This document shows, one piece after another, positions 35,283-44,512 of a DNA stretch of 64,000 bases (position 1 is the first letter of the stretch; the number at the start of each line of letters is the position of its first letter). Location: the NCBI GenBank assembly GCA_934101645.1, contig CAKORX010000003.1, positions 1-64,000 on the forward strand. Direction: 5' to 3'. The DNA is from an uncultured Bacilli bacterium (lineage in GTDB: Bacteria > Bacillota_I > Bacilli_A > RF39 > UBA660). The notes under the pieces are model-generated. The model made no database searches and was not told the origin of the DNA. It saw nothing but the letters and a program-made list of their open reading frames with translations. The translations under genes were made by a program, and so were the position numbers.

Positions 35283-36364
35283 TAAAAAGTGCTTATGTGC
35301 ATATACCATTTTGCAAAAGTATTTGTTCTTATTGTGATTTTTGTAAAATGCTTTATCACGAGAAATTTATAGAAGAGTATTTATTAGCACTTACAAAAGA
35401 AATAAAAACAAATTATAAAAATGAACTTTTAGATACTCTTTATGTAGGTGGAGGAACGCCTTCGAGTTTAAGTATTAAGTTATTAACTAAATTATTAGAT
35501 ATCCTAAAAAACTTTAATCTTTCAGATAACTATGAATTTACTTTTGAATGTAACATATCTGATATTAATGAAGAGTTTTTAAAAGTTATAAAAAAATATA
35601 AAATAAATAGATTAAGTATTGGCATTGAGTCATTTGACGAAGAAAACCTAAAGTTTTTAAATAGAAAATCCACATATGATGATGCTAAAGAAAAAATATC
35701 TTTATGTAAAAAATATGGTTTTAATAACATAAATGTTGATTTGATTTATGCACTTCCAAGTGAAAATATAAATACTTTAAAATCTGATTTGGATAAAATT
35801 ATATCACTTGATGTTACTCATATAAGTACATATAGTTTAATGATTGAGCCAAATACATTGTTAAGTATTAAAAATATAAAACCTATAAATGAAAAATTAG
35901 ATAAAAAAATGTATGATGTTATTTGTAAAACCTTAAAGGATAATGGTTTTAATCATTACGAAATCAGCAATTTTTCAAAACCAAACTATGAGTCAAAACA
36001 TAATTTAGTTTATTGGCATAATGAAAAATATTATGGTTTTGGTTTAGGTGCTTCGGGATATATTCAAGATTTTAGATATAATAATACAAAAAATTTTAAA
36101 AGTTATATAAGTGGTAAGTTTCTTAGTGATAAAGAAAGTATTGCTAATAAAGATAATATTTCCTATGGACTTATTTTAGGATTTAGATTAGTAAAAGGAA
36201 TAAGTGTAAAAAATTTTTTCTCTAAATATGATGTTGATTTATTAGAAAATGAAAAAATTTTAAAGTTATTAAAAAATAAAAAATTAATTTTAAAAAATGG
36301 TTATTTGAGTATTAATAAAAAATATTTATATGTTGAAAATGAAATTTTAATAGAATTTATTTAA
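35279..36364 (+). CDS. hemW: Radical SAM heme chaperone HemW
   Basis: 361 residues. The HIPFCKSICSYCDFC opening holds Cys12, Cys16 and Cys19, which ligate the 4Fe-4S cluster of radical SAM enzymes. The barrel blocks YVGGGTPSSL, RLSIGIESFDEENLKFLNR and NVDLIYALPSE follow. HemW inserts heme into respiratory enzymes, and older annotation calls it HemN-like coproporphyrinogen oxidase. The C-terminus is slightly shorter than usual. Coupled to the HTH gene by a 4-bp overlap. Confidence 0.93.
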   Translation: MIKSAYVHIPFCKSICSYCDFCKMLYHEKFIEEYLLALTKEIKTNYKNELLDTLYVGGGTPSSLSIKLLTKLLDILKNFNLSDNYEFTFECNISDINEEFLKVIKKYKINRLSIGIESFDEENLKFLNRKSTYDDAKEKISLCKKYGFNNINVDLIYALPSENINTLKSDLDKIISLDVTHISTYSLMIEPNTLLSIKNIKPINEKLDKKMYDVICKTLKDNGFNHYEISNFSKPNYESKHNLVYWHNEKYYGFGLGASGYIQDFRYNNTKNFKSYISGKFLSDKESIANKDNISYGLILGFRLVKGISVKNFFSKYDVDLLENEKILKLLKNKKLILKNGYLSINKKYLYVENEILIEFI

Positions 36365-36382
36365 AAGGAGAAATTATAATAA

Positions 36383-36775
36383 ATGCTTTATAATCTAGAA
36401 ATATTAAATGGAGAAATAACTCCGCAGTTTAGTAGTGAAGTATTTAATTATGAAGTAAATGTAGATTCAAGTGCTTTAACTTTAATCTTTAATTATGATA
36501 CATGTGATACGTGTAATGTTACTGTATATGGAAATAATTTTCTTACAGAAGGTGAAAATCACGTTCTAATTGAGGTATATGACAAAGAACTTATTACCTA
36601 TACATTAATCGTTAATAAAGAAAAGAAAAGTGAAAGCGTGTTTAGTGAAACAAATGATAAAGTTGAAATTAAAGTAAATAATAATAAAGAAATATTTACT
36701 CCCTTAATTGGAGTAGTATGTTTTTTATCAATTTTGACATTATTTTATGTTATTTTTCATAAGAAAAAAGTATGA
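36383..36775 (+). CDS. Cadherin-like domain protein with C-terminal anchor
   Basis: 130 residues. A cadherin-like beta-sandwich (PF12733 style; LEILNGEITPQFSSEVFNYEVNVD at the start) spans about 1-85, then a Lys/Ser/Glu linker and one transmembrane helix (FTPLIGVVCFLSILTLFYVIF) with a basic tail. No N-terminal signal peptide is visible, so the topology is a tail-anchored type with the domain outside only if insertion is post-translational. Overlaps the GDPD gene by 4 bp. Confidence 0.7.
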   Translation: MLYNLEILNGEITPQFSSEVFNYEVNVDSSALTLIFNYDTCDTCNVTVYGNNFLTEGENHVLIEVYDKELITYTLIVNKEKKSESVFSETNDKVEIKVNNNKEIFTPLIGVVCFLSILTLFYVIFHKKKV

Positions 36776-37362
36776 ATGAATTTAAATTAATTGCACATAG
36801 GGGAATGCATTTTAATAAAAATGAAGAAAACACACTTTTTTCTTTTTTTAATGCTATAAATAATAATTATGAAGGATTTGAATGTGATGTAAGACAAACT
36901 AAAGATGAAAAATTAATTATTTATCATGATATTTTATATAAGGGAAAGATGCTAAGAAATATACTTTATAAAAATATCGATAATGCTTTACTTTTAGAAA
37001 ATGTTTTAAAAATAAAAACAGATAAAATAATTTTGTTAGAAATAAAAGATCCTTTTATTAATATAGAAAAACTTAAGGATTTATTATTTAAATATAAAAA
37101 TAAAAATATTTATGTTATGTCATTTCATGATAGTATAATTGATAAACTTAATGTAACTGGCAAAACTTATAAAGTCGGTGTTCTTAATTATGTACTAAAT
37201 ACAAATAAATCACATTTTAAATACGATTTTATTTGCATATTAAATACACTTTTAAATCAGAAAACTATAGATTATATTTTTTCTAATAAACAAGAATTAT
37301 TTATTTATGGTATAAAAGAAAATAAATTTACTTATAAATGGCCTTATTATATTGTAAATTAA
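36772..37362 (+). CDS. Glycerophosphodiester phosphodiesterase-like protein
   Basis: 196 residues. The GDPD signature AHRG (His9, Arg10), FECDVRQTKD and IIYHD hold the expected catalytic His and metal acids, and LLEIKD supplies the second Glu/Lys. The family releases glycerol-3-phosphate from glycerophosphodiesters. The protein is shorter than the usual 240-250 residues and lacks part of the C-terminal barrel. Coupled to the preceding gene. Confidence 0.8.
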   Translation: MNEFKLIAHRGMHFNKNEENTLFSFFNAINNNYEGFECDVRQTKDEKLIIYHDILYKGKMLRNILYKNIDNALLLENVLKIKTDKIILLEIKDPFINIEKLKDLLFKYKNKNIYVMSFHDSIIDKLNVTGKTYKVGVLNYVLNTNKSHFKYDFICILNTLLNQKTIDYIFSNKQELFIYGIKENKFTYKWPYYIVN

Positions 37363-37416
37363 AGTAAAATTTAGTAAAATTATTTTAGAATAGAAAAGGG
37401 AGTAGAAAGGTTCATA

Positions 37417-38802
37417 ATGGTATTTTCAAGCATTTCATTTTTATATTATTTTTTGCCAGTATTTTTAATTTTATATTTCTTAACTCCTATAAAATATAGA
37501 AATATTACTTTATTAATTGGTAGTTTATTATTTTATTTTTATGGAGAGCAAAGATATTTTTATATAATTATTTTAATGGGGCTAATAAATTATTTAATAG
37601 GAAATAAGTTATCAAAAAGTAAAAATAAGTTTATTTTAACTATTGGAATTTTAATAAATATCTTAGTATTATTTTATTTTAAATATTATGATTTTTTTGT
37701 TCAAAATTTTAATAATATATTTGGCTTTAATATAAGTTTTTTAAATATTATAATTCCTTTAGGGATAAGTTTTTTTGCTTTTAAAAATATAAGTTATATC
37801 GCTGATATTTATAATGGTAAAATTCAAAAGGCTAAAAATTTATTTTATTATTTAACTTATTTAGTAATGTTTCCAAGCTTAGTACAAGGACCTATCGTTA
37901 GGTATGAAACAGTTTCTGAAGAGTTAGAAAAAAGAAGTAGTTCATTTAATTTATTTTCTAAAGGTGTTTCAAGATTTGTAATTGGTCTTTCTAAAAAAGT
38001 TATTTTAGCAGATACCTTAGGAAAGTTTATAAGTAGTTTAAGTTTAATTGAAAGTCAAACAGTACTTTCTGCTTGGTTAAAAGCAATTTGTGATATCACT
38101 AGATTATATTTAGATTTTTCTGGTTATAGTGATATGGCAATTGGACTTGGATTAATGTTAGGCTTTCACTTTTTGGAAAACTTTAATTATCCATTTTGTG
38201 CAAGTTCACTTACAGACTTTTGGCGTAGATGGCATATTTCATTATCAAGTTTCTTCAAAGACTATATTTATATTCCTTTAGGAGGAAGTAGGGTTAATAA
38301 ATTTAGAAAATATTTAAATATTTTTATTGTTTGGTTTGTTACAGGCCTTTGGCATGGAGCAAGTTGGAATTTTATTTTGTGGGGATTATATTTTGGTATA
38401 TTTTTGGTAATAGAAAAGAAATTATTTTATAAATTTTTTCAAAAACATAAAATACTAGGAAATATTTGGACCAATATTTTGGTTATTATAGGATTTGTTA
38501 TGTTTTATCAATATAATATTTCTGATATAACAAAATTACTTGGTTTAATGTTTGGTAAAAATGCTTCTTTAGTAAACATAGAAACTATTTATTATTTGAA
38601 AAATTATTTAATTTTATTAATTATTTCTTTTATATGCTGTACGCCACTTATAAAAAATTTAATTTTAAAATTAAGAAAAAACAAGAAGTGGAATGTGATT
38701 ATAAATATATTAGAACCTATTTCATATATAGTGCTTCTTATTATTTGTACATCATTTATAATTGATGCATCATCAAGTCCATTTTTGTATTTTAGGTTTT
38801 AA
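37417..38802 (+). CDS. MBOAT O-acyltransferase (AlgI/DltB type)
   Basis: 461 residues, about ten transmembrane helices. Signatures: FPSLVQGPIVRYE, DFSGYSDMAIGLGLMLG, FWRRWHISLSSFFKDYIYIPLGGSR and the catalytic-His block GLWHGASWNFILWG. Members carry acetyl groups across the membrane for O-acetylation of wall or capsular polysaccharides. Lack of a DltA/DltC neighbour argues against teichoic-acid D-alanylation. The downstream gene supplies an AlgX-like partner, giving a complete secreted-glycan acetylation module. Confidence 0.88.
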   Translation: MVFSSISFLYYFLPVFLILYFLTPIKYRNITLLIGSLLFYFYGEQRYFYIIILMGLINYLIGNKLSKSKNKFILTIGILINILVLFYFKYYDFFVQNFNNIFGFNISFLNIIIPLGISFFAFKNISYIADIYNGKIQKAKNLFYYLTYLVMFPSLVQGPIVRYETVSEELEKRSSSFNLFSKGVSRFVIGLSKKVILADTLGKFISSLSLIESQTVLSAWLKAICDITRLYLDFSGYSDMAIGLGLMLGFHFLENFNYPFCASSLTDFWRRWHISLSSFFKDYIYIPLGGSRVNKFRKYLNIFIVWFVTGLWHGASWNFILWGLYFGIFLVIEKKLFYKFFQKHKILGNIWTNILVIIGFVMFYQYNISDITKLLGLMFGKNASLVNIETIYYLKNYLILLIISFICCTPLIKNLILKLRKNKKWNVIINILEPISYIVLLIICTSFIIDASSSPFLYFRF

Positions 38803-38811
38803 GAGGTTAAT

Positions 38812-39906
38812 ATGAAAGAAAAAATTGTATCAATTTTATTTGTATCTATGTTGTTAGTTTTAGGCTTAGGAAGTATTATTGCCAAAGATAATGATATTTC
38901 ATATAAAGAAAGAAGAACTTTAACAAAAATGCCTTCATTAAATTTAAAAAGTATTTTTTCTGGTGATAATTATTTTGAAAATTTAACAAATTATTTTAAT
39001 GATCAATTTATTTTCAGAGATAATTTTAAGTCTTTGAAAGGAATTACAACAAGCAAAATATTTGTTATGAAAGAAAATAATGGTATATATGAAAAAGACA
39101 ATTATTTATTTCAAATGGATACAAATGTAAATAAAAAGTCAATCGATAATTTATTAAATAAAATAAAATATATTGATAATACTTATTTAGATAATCAAAA
39201 CAAATATTTTGTAATGATTCCAGATAAAAATTATTATTTAGATGATGAAAATATTCCTAAAATAGGGTATAATACTATTATAGATAGTCTAAAAAATGGG
39301 CTACCTAATGATGTTAAATGGATTGACATAACAAAATCTTTAACTTTAGATTCATATTATAGAACTGATATTCATTTTAAAGAAAATAAACTAAGTGATG
39401 TAGTAAAAACTTTATCTAATAATATGAATTTTGAAAGTAGTAATACTAATTATACTTTAAAAAAATATTATCCATTTTATGGTGCACTTTATGGAAAGGT
39501 TGCTAGCAATATTAAAGCAGATGAAATTGAATATTTAACAAATGATGTTATTAATAATGCTAGCGTTTATAATTATGAAAAAAATAGAGTAGAAAAAGTA
39601 TATATGGAAGATTACTTAAAAAATGTTGATAGTTATGATGTATTTTTATCAGGAGCAACACCACTTTTAATTATTGAAAATGAATTTAATGATTCAGGAA
39701 AAGAACTTGTAATGTTTAGAGATTCTTTTGCTAGTTCATTAACACCTTTATTAATTGAAAGTTATTCTAAAATAGTAATGGTTGATTTAAGATATGTTAG
39801 TAGTAAATATCTAGAAAAAATTAATGAATTTTCTGTTAAAGAAGATGCAGATGTTATGTTTATTTATAGTACAGTTATTATTAATAATAGTTTTTCTTTA
39901 AAGTAG
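38812..39906 (+). CDS. DHHW/AlgX-like secreted O-acetyltransferase partner
   Basis: 364 residues with an N-terminal signal anchor and an SGNH-like domain. Family members (DHHW) usually carry YRTDHHWT; here the motif reads YRTDIHFKENK (Asp186, His188), with the first His replaced by Ile and the Trp by Phe. FRDSFASSLTPLLIE holds the likely nucleophile Ser. It follows the MBOAT gene by 9 bp, the standard pairing. It would receive acetyl groups outside and place them on a glycan. Confidence 0.8.
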   Translation: MKEKIVSILFVSMLLVLGLGSIIAKDNDISYKERRTLTKMPSLNLKSIFSGDNYFENLTNYFNDQFIFRDNFKSLKGITTSKIFVMKENNGIYEKDNYLFQMDTNVNKKSIDNLLNKIKYIDNTYLDNQNKYFVMIPDKNYYLDDENIPKIGYNTIIDSLKNGLPNDVKWIDITKSLTLDSYYRTDIHFKENKLSDVVKTLSNNMNFESSNTNYTLKKYYPFYGALYGKVASNIKADEIEYLTNDVINNASVYNYEKNRVEKVYMEDYLKNVDSYDVFLSGATPLLIIENEFNDSGKELVMFRDSFASSLTPLLIESYSKIVMVDLRYVSSKYLEKINEFSVKEDADVMFIYSTVIINNSFSLK

Positions 39907-39922
39907 TAAGGAGTGTGGGTAT

Positions 39923-40393
39923 ATGAAGAAAAAAATTAGTTTAGTATTACTTGTAATTATGGTTACTTTATTATGTTCAGCATGTGGTAAGAAAGAAGAA
40001 AACATAAAAGGAAACTTACCAGATTTAATGAATAAATTATATGAAAATCTTGATGGTTTTTCCACTGAAAATTTACAGCAGGTAGCATTTACAAAAGATG
40101 AACAAGAATATTTTATCGGAGATGTTTCATTTGATTATAAAGACGCATTAGCAAGTGAACCAGTTATGTCTTCGGTAGCTCATTCAGTTGTTTTAATTAG
40201 ATTAAATTCTTCGAAAGATGCAGAAAAAGCTAAAAAAGAAATAAAAGAAAAAGTAAATCCTAGAAAATGGATATGCGTTGAAGTCGAAGAGAAAAATGTA
40301 ATTGTCGAAAGCAGAGGCGATTTAGTACTTTTAGCAATGGATAATCAGTATTCTGGAGCTATTAAAGAAAATTTTCTAAATTTAAAAAATTAA
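39923..40393 (+). CDS. DUF4358 lipoprotein
   Basis: 156 residues. Signal peptide with lipobox LLCSAC (cleavage before Cys21) and a single DUF4358 domain (FSTENLQQVAFTKDEQEYFIGDVS). DUF4358 lipoproteins regularly accompany MBOAT-DHHW pairs in Firmicutes, and their role is unknown. It sits 16 bp after the DHHW gene and before a terminator. Confidence 0.85.
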   Translation: MKKKISLVLLVIMVTLLCSACGKKEENIKGNLPDLMNKLYENLDGFSTENLQQVAFTKDEQEYFIGDVSFDYKDALASEPVMSSVAHSVVLIRLNSSKDAEKAKKEIKEKVNPRKWICVEVEEKNVIVESRGDLVLLAMDNQYSGAIKENFLNLKN

Positions 40394-40422
40394 AGTAAAT
40401 ATTGTAAAAAAATTGTATAACA

Positions 40423-40447
40423 AAGCAGGGCAACTTGCTTTTTTTTA
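40423..40447 (+). terminator. Terminator of the MBOAT-DHHW-DUF4358 unit
   Basis: AAGCA/TGCTT stem with an 8-nt loop and a T tract. Confidence 0.7.
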
Positions 40448-40483
40448 TAAAAAAGATTATTCTAATTATGAAGGATGTTTTTT

Positions 40484-41401
40484 ATGGAAAAACAAATTAA
40501 ATTAAAAAAGAACATTATTATATTTTATGTTTTACTTTTTCTAATAGTATTTATATCTATTATAGTTTTGTTTTTGAAAAATATTTTAATAAAGAGTAAT
40601 TTTACAAATAAAAGTGATAATTCAAATAATATTGTAAAGGTAGAAAATAATACAGTAGAAAATATTCCAAGTGAAAGTGTAGAAAATAAAACTCCTACAG
40701 AAAATGATAACAAAACTTTAGATGACAATAAAAATGTGACAGATAATGAACCTACTGTAGATAATAAAACAAGTCCTACTGAAAATGAAACTCCTTCAGT
40801 TACTAAACCAAATTCTACATATGTTCAAGATGAATTTTTAATTGATGATATAACTAACGAAGATGCTAAAAATATCTTTATTGAAAAGCATGCTATGGTA
40901 GTTGGTGATTCAATGGGAGAAGGATTAGATTGCTATAAAGTACTTAATTCAGAAAGTGTTGTATGGGCTCGCGGAAGAAGAATTGATACAATGAAAAATG
41001 ATTTAGATAAGGTAATTACATATAATCCAAAATTTTTATTTCTATCTTATGGTGCAAATGATATAAAATCATGGTCATATAATTATGATGGTTGGATTAA
41101 TAAATATAGAGAAGTTATATTAATGATACAAAGTGCTCTTCCAGAAACAAAGATAATTGTAAATTCTGTTTTACCTGTGGGGGATTATGCTTTACAAAGT
41201 GATCCATCATTTACTTATCAAGAAACATATAATGAAAAACTTAAAGAATTAGCCAAAGAACTTGGTATTCAGTTTTTGGAAAATGGTGTTTATTTAAATG
41301 ATCGAGTAAATTCTTTTTCATCAGATGGTGTTCATCCAAAAGCCAGCTTCTTCTTTTTATGGGGAAGACACATGGCAAGTTATTTAAAAAGTGTAAACTA
41401 A
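40484..41401 (+). CDS. Membrane-anchored SGNH/GDSL hydrolase
   Basis: 305 residues. One N-terminal transmembrane helix, then a low-complexity linker rich in Asn, Glu, Thr and Lys (about 40-110), then an SGNH domain. Block I VVGDSMGEGLD (Ser143), block III GANDIKSW and block V DGVHP (Asp281, His284) give a full catalytic set. Likely an esterase acting on acetylated surface glycan, in line with the upstream O-acetylation genes. The ATG at 40475 overlaps the AAGGA site, so 40484 is chosen. Confidence 0.85.
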   Translation: MEKQIKLKKNIIIFYVLLFLIVFISIIVLFLKNILIKSNFTNKSDNSNNIVKVENNTVENIPSESVENKTPTENDNKTLDDNKNVTDNEPTVDNKTSPTENETPSVTKPNSTYVQDEFLIDDITNEDAKNIFIEKHAMVVGDSMGEGLDCYKVLNSESVVWARGRRIDTMKNDLDKVITYNPKFLFLSYGANDIKSWSYNYDGWINKYREVILMIQSALPETKIIVNSVLPVGDYALQSDPSFTYQETYNEKLKELAKELGIQFLENGVYLNDRVNSFSSDGVHPKASFFFLWGRHMASYLKSVN

Positions 41402-41404
41402 AGT

Positions 41405-41435
41405 AAACTGAAAATAAATAATTTTTCAGTTTTTC
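41405..41435 (+). terminator. Terminator after the SGNH gene
   Basis: AAACTGAAAA/TTTTCAGTTT stem followed by a T-rich tract. Confidence 0.8.
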
Positions 41436-41468
41436 TTTTTTATGCTATTATAAATATGGTGGTAAAAT

Positions 41469-42494
41469 ATGAAATGTGTAAAATTAACAGGTGTTAAAAA
41501 TTTAAATGTAGCACAAGAAAATGAAATTGTAAGTGATGGCAAAAAAGTAATTTTTAAAGTAGATACTTGCGGTATTTGTGGTTCTGATATACATTATTGG
41601 GATATGGGTCAACCTGAAGGCTTAGTAATGGGTCATGAATTTTGTGGAACAGTTGTCGATCCTGGTAGTAGAGCTGATTTAAAAATTGGTGATAGAATAA
41701 CAGGACTTCCAATTTCTCCATGTGGAAAATGTGATGCTTGTAAAAGTGGAAATCCTCAGTATTGTCCTGAAACATGGGCTCATGCAGTAGGACTTTCTTT
41801 AGATTATCCTGGTGCATATGCGCAAATGTCAAGTTGCCATCCAGATATGGTTAGAAAACTTCCAGATAATGTTTCAAACGAAGAGGCTTGTATGGTAGAA
41901 CCTTCAGCAGTAAGTTTACATGGTATTGGTCTTGCAAACATTAATGTAGGTGACAAAGTTGCCATAATTGGTGGCGGAATTATTGGCCTTATGGCTGCAG
42001 AATTTGCTAAAATGGCAGGAGCTACATATATAGCGCTTCTTGAAACAAATGAAAATCGTGGAAAGAAGGCTTTAAAATTTGGCTGTGTTGATGAATATTT
42101 CAATGCTTTAGATGAAAATCTAGTTCCTATGTTAAAAGAAAAAACTGCTGGTGGATTTGATAAAGTTATTGATTGCTGTGGTAATTCTGCTGCAGTAAGT
42201 GAAGCTATAATGATAACTAAAAATGGTGGAACAATAGTTTTAGTTGGTGTTTCAATGGCGCCAATAACAATTCCAACTGTAGTATCTGTTATGGGTGAAA
42301 TAACTATGAAAGGTTCAATTGCATATACTGAGTTTGATTTTGATAGAACTATTAAATTAATTGCAGATGGCAAATTAAATGTAAAGAAATATATTGACGA
42401 CATAATACCTTTAGAAAAAGCTCAAGAAGCTTTTGAAAGATTAACATCAGGAACCGATGATGCAATTAAAATTATTTTTAAACCAAATAATTAA
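41469..42494 (+). CDS. Zinc-dependent medium-chain alcohol dehydrogenase
   Basis: 341 residues of the MDR family, close to sorbitol/threonine-type dehydrogenases. Catalytic zinc residues: Cys in CGICGSDIH and the His-Glu of GHEFCG. The structural zinc loop is complete (CGKCDACKSGNPQYC). Cofactor loop AIIGGGIIGLMAAEFAKMAGA shows a Rossmann GxGxxG-like pattern. The substrate cannot be assigned. Monocistronic, flanked by terminators. Confidence 0.88.
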   Translation: MKCVKLTGVKNLNVAQENEIVSDGKKVIFKVDTCGICGSDIHYWDMGQPEGLVMGHEFCGTVVDPGSRADLKIGDRITGLPISPCGKCDACKSGNPQYCPETWAHAVGLSLDYPGAYAQMSSCHPDMVRKLPDNVSNEEACMVEPSAVSLHGIGLANINVGDKVAIIGGGIIGLMAAEFAKMAGATYIALLETNENRGKKALKFGCVDEYFNALDENLVPMLKEKTAGGFDKVIDCCGNSAAVSEAIMITKNGGTIVLVGVSMAPITIPTVVSVMGEITMKGSIAYTEFDFDRTIKLIADGKLNVKKYIDDIIPLEKAQEAFERLTSGTDDAIKIIFKPNN

Positions 42495-42571
42495 TCAACA
42501 TATTTAAAAAAGTGTTTATTTACATAAAAATTTTAAATTTGTACAATTATAATAGAAAGGAGAAAAAATAT

Positions 42572-43120
42572 ATGTTAGAAAAATTTAATAAATTTTTATA
42601 TTCATCAATAATATTATCAGTATTAATGTTTGTTTTAGGATTAATATTTATGATTTACCCAAATGTATCATTTTCAGTAATTACTTATATAGTAGCTGTA
42701 TTTCTAATTATTAATGGAATTTACTTTATTATAGAGAAAGATACAAGTTTGTTTTTCTCAGGTTTCCTAACTTTAGGAGTCCTAGAATTATTAATGGGAA
42801 TTATAATGATTATTAATCCTCAGATAGTTAAAACATTATTTCCTATAGTAGTAGGAATATCAATGGTTGTAAAATCTGCTCTTGATTTAAGAATATCTTT
42901 ATTATTAAGCGGTAGTGGTTACAAAAATTGGCTAATTCTATTTATATGTTCACTTCTTTCAATTATCTGTGGAATTTATATTATAATAAATCCAGGTATT
43001 GGAAGTGAAGTAATAACTACTTATGTTGGTATAGTAATAATGGTTTATGCAGTATCAAATATTATAGATACAATTATCTTTAAAAAGAATGTAAATGATA
43101 TAGTTAAACTTTTAAAATAG
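42572..43120 (+). CDS. DUF308 (HdeD-like) membrane protein
   Basis: 183 residues, six transmembrane helices in three hairpins with the recurring FMIYPNVSFSVITYIVAVFLIINGIYFII / IIMIINPQ / YIIINPGIG pattern of DUF308. AAAGGAG fixes the start at 42572. Function unknown. It resembles the uppS-linked protein at 6126 in topology. Confidence 0.85.
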   Translation: MLEKFNKFLYSSIILSVLMFVLGLIFMIYPNVSFSVITYIVAVFLIINGIYFIIEKDTSLFFSGFLTLGVLELLMGIIMIINPQIVKTLFPIVVGISMVVKSALDLRISLLLSGSGYKNWLILFICSLLSIICGIYIIINPGIGSEVITTYVGIVIMVYAVSNIIDTIIFKKNVNDIVKLLK

Positions 43121-43141
43121 GTTAAAAAACCTATTTTTTTT
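43116..43141 (+). terminator. Terminator after the DUF308 gene
   Basis: AATAGG/CCTATT stem followed by eight T residues and overlapping the stop codon. Confidence 0.85.
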
Positions 43142-43196
43142 ATAATTTAAGGTTTATTTAATAAATAAAATCTATTATAATTTTTGTAGGTGAAAT

Positions 43197-43875
43197 ATGA
43201 AAATACTTTTAATTGAAGATGAACAATCACTTGTTAAAATTATAAAATAAACATTAGAAAATTCTAAATTTGAAGTAGATTTTTCCTTAGATGGACTTAT
43301 AGGGTATGAAAAAGCATTAAGCAATGAATACGATTTGATAATTTTAGATGTAATGCTTCCAAATAAAAACGGATTTGATATTTTGAGTGATTTAAGAAAA
43401 AATAATATTACTAGTAAAATTATTATGCTTACTGCACTATCTAGTTTGGAAAATAAAATTGATGGGTTTAACAAAGGCACAGATGATTATTTAACAAAGC
43501 CTTTCCATATTGAAGAGCTTATTGTGAGAATTAATAAACAACTTAATTTAATTAATTATAAAATTTCTTATGAGGATATTTATTTAGATAAATCTAATAA
43601 AAAATTAATAAATGAAAAGACTAATGAAAGTGTTGACTTAGTTTGTAAAGAATATAAACTTTTAGAATATTTAATAAATAATCAAATCATGATACTTTCA
43701 AAAGAGCAGATATACGATAAAGTGTGGGGTATTGAAAATGAAAGTGAATCAAATAATATTGAAGCATATATGTCATTTTTAAGAAAAAAACTAAAATCAA
43801 TAGCTTCAAGTGTAACTATAAAGTCCTATCAAAATTTAGGCTATAAATTGGAAGCTCAAAATGAGAAAGTTAAAA
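43197..43875 (+). pseudogene. Broken OmpR-type response regulator
   Basis: The gene begins with AGGTGAAAT then ATG and reads MKILLIEDEQSLVKIIK, then an in-frame TAA (43248-43250) at codon 18, where relatives have Lys or Gln. After the stop the receiver domain continues normally (phospho-acceptor Asp in IILDVMLPNKNG, Lys in TKPFHIEEL) into a winged-helix effector domain ending IKSYQNLGYKLEAQ. No native end or sensor kinase remains: the frame runs straight into an IS3 transposase remnant. The regulator is inactive, or translation restarts downstream of the stop. Confidence 0.85.
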
Positions 43876-44486
43876 AGAAAATAGAAAATTCTTTGAAAGA
43901 TATAAAAGAAAATAATTTAAGAACTCAAAATAATGACCGTAAAGATGAATTCTTTGAAAAGATAGTTTCAGATACAACTTCATTCTATTTCAAAGGAAAA
44001 AAATATGATTGGACATTTTATTTAGATGTGTTTAATAATGAAATTGTTGGATTAGATGTAAGAAAAACAATGTACGGAAATGGTATATTAAATCATAAAA
44101 AAACTGTAGAAAATATGCTAAATAACAAAATAAAAAGAGGATATAAAGACCTAGATACAATAGTTCACATAGATCAAGGCATTATTTATTCCTCAGTATC
44201 ATTTAAAAATATATTTAATTCCTATAACATAACCAGATCTATGTCTAGAGCTGGTATACCAACAGATAATCCAGTTATTGAATCCAAAAATGGATGGTTA
44301 AAGAAAGAAATGTATATTGATTTTGACGTAAATAATTATAACACAGTTAAAGAATTTATTGATGATATTATTTGGGATAATAATAACTATAGATCCAGTT
44401 ATGCTTTAAATTATAAAAACCCAATTGAATATAGAACTCAACTGGGCTTTCAATAATACTTTTTTAGTGTCTACTTTTTGTTGACA
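43876..44486 (+). mobile_element. IS3-family transposase remnant, 5'-truncated
   Basis: The C-terminal part of an IS3 OrfB transposase with a complete DDE set: Asp in KIVSDTT, Asp in HIDQGIIYSS and Glu in PVIESKNGWLKKE, plus the tail ALNYKNPIEYRTQLGF. OrfA and the OrfB N-terminus are absent. The right terminal repeat is visible at 44466-44486 (AGTGTCTACTTTTTGTTGACA, ending in CA as in IS3 elements). No matching left end is seen. The fragment is in frame with the response regulator, forming one hybrid reading frame (43335-44456). Confidence 0.85.
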
Positions 44487-44512
44487 ACTTCATTTTTAAT
44501 AAGTAGCATTTT

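Noticed and set aside
40305..40320. 0A-like heptamer TGTCGAA inside the DUF4358 gene
   Set aside because: Lies within coding sequence. A few exact heptamers are expected by chance in a window this size, so only intergenic ones were kept.
41804..42403. 199-codon frame opposite the alcohol dehydrogenase gene
   Set aside because: The plus-strand protein has all family motifs; the reverse frame is Ser/Pro/Ile-rich shadow sequence without a ribosome-binding site.
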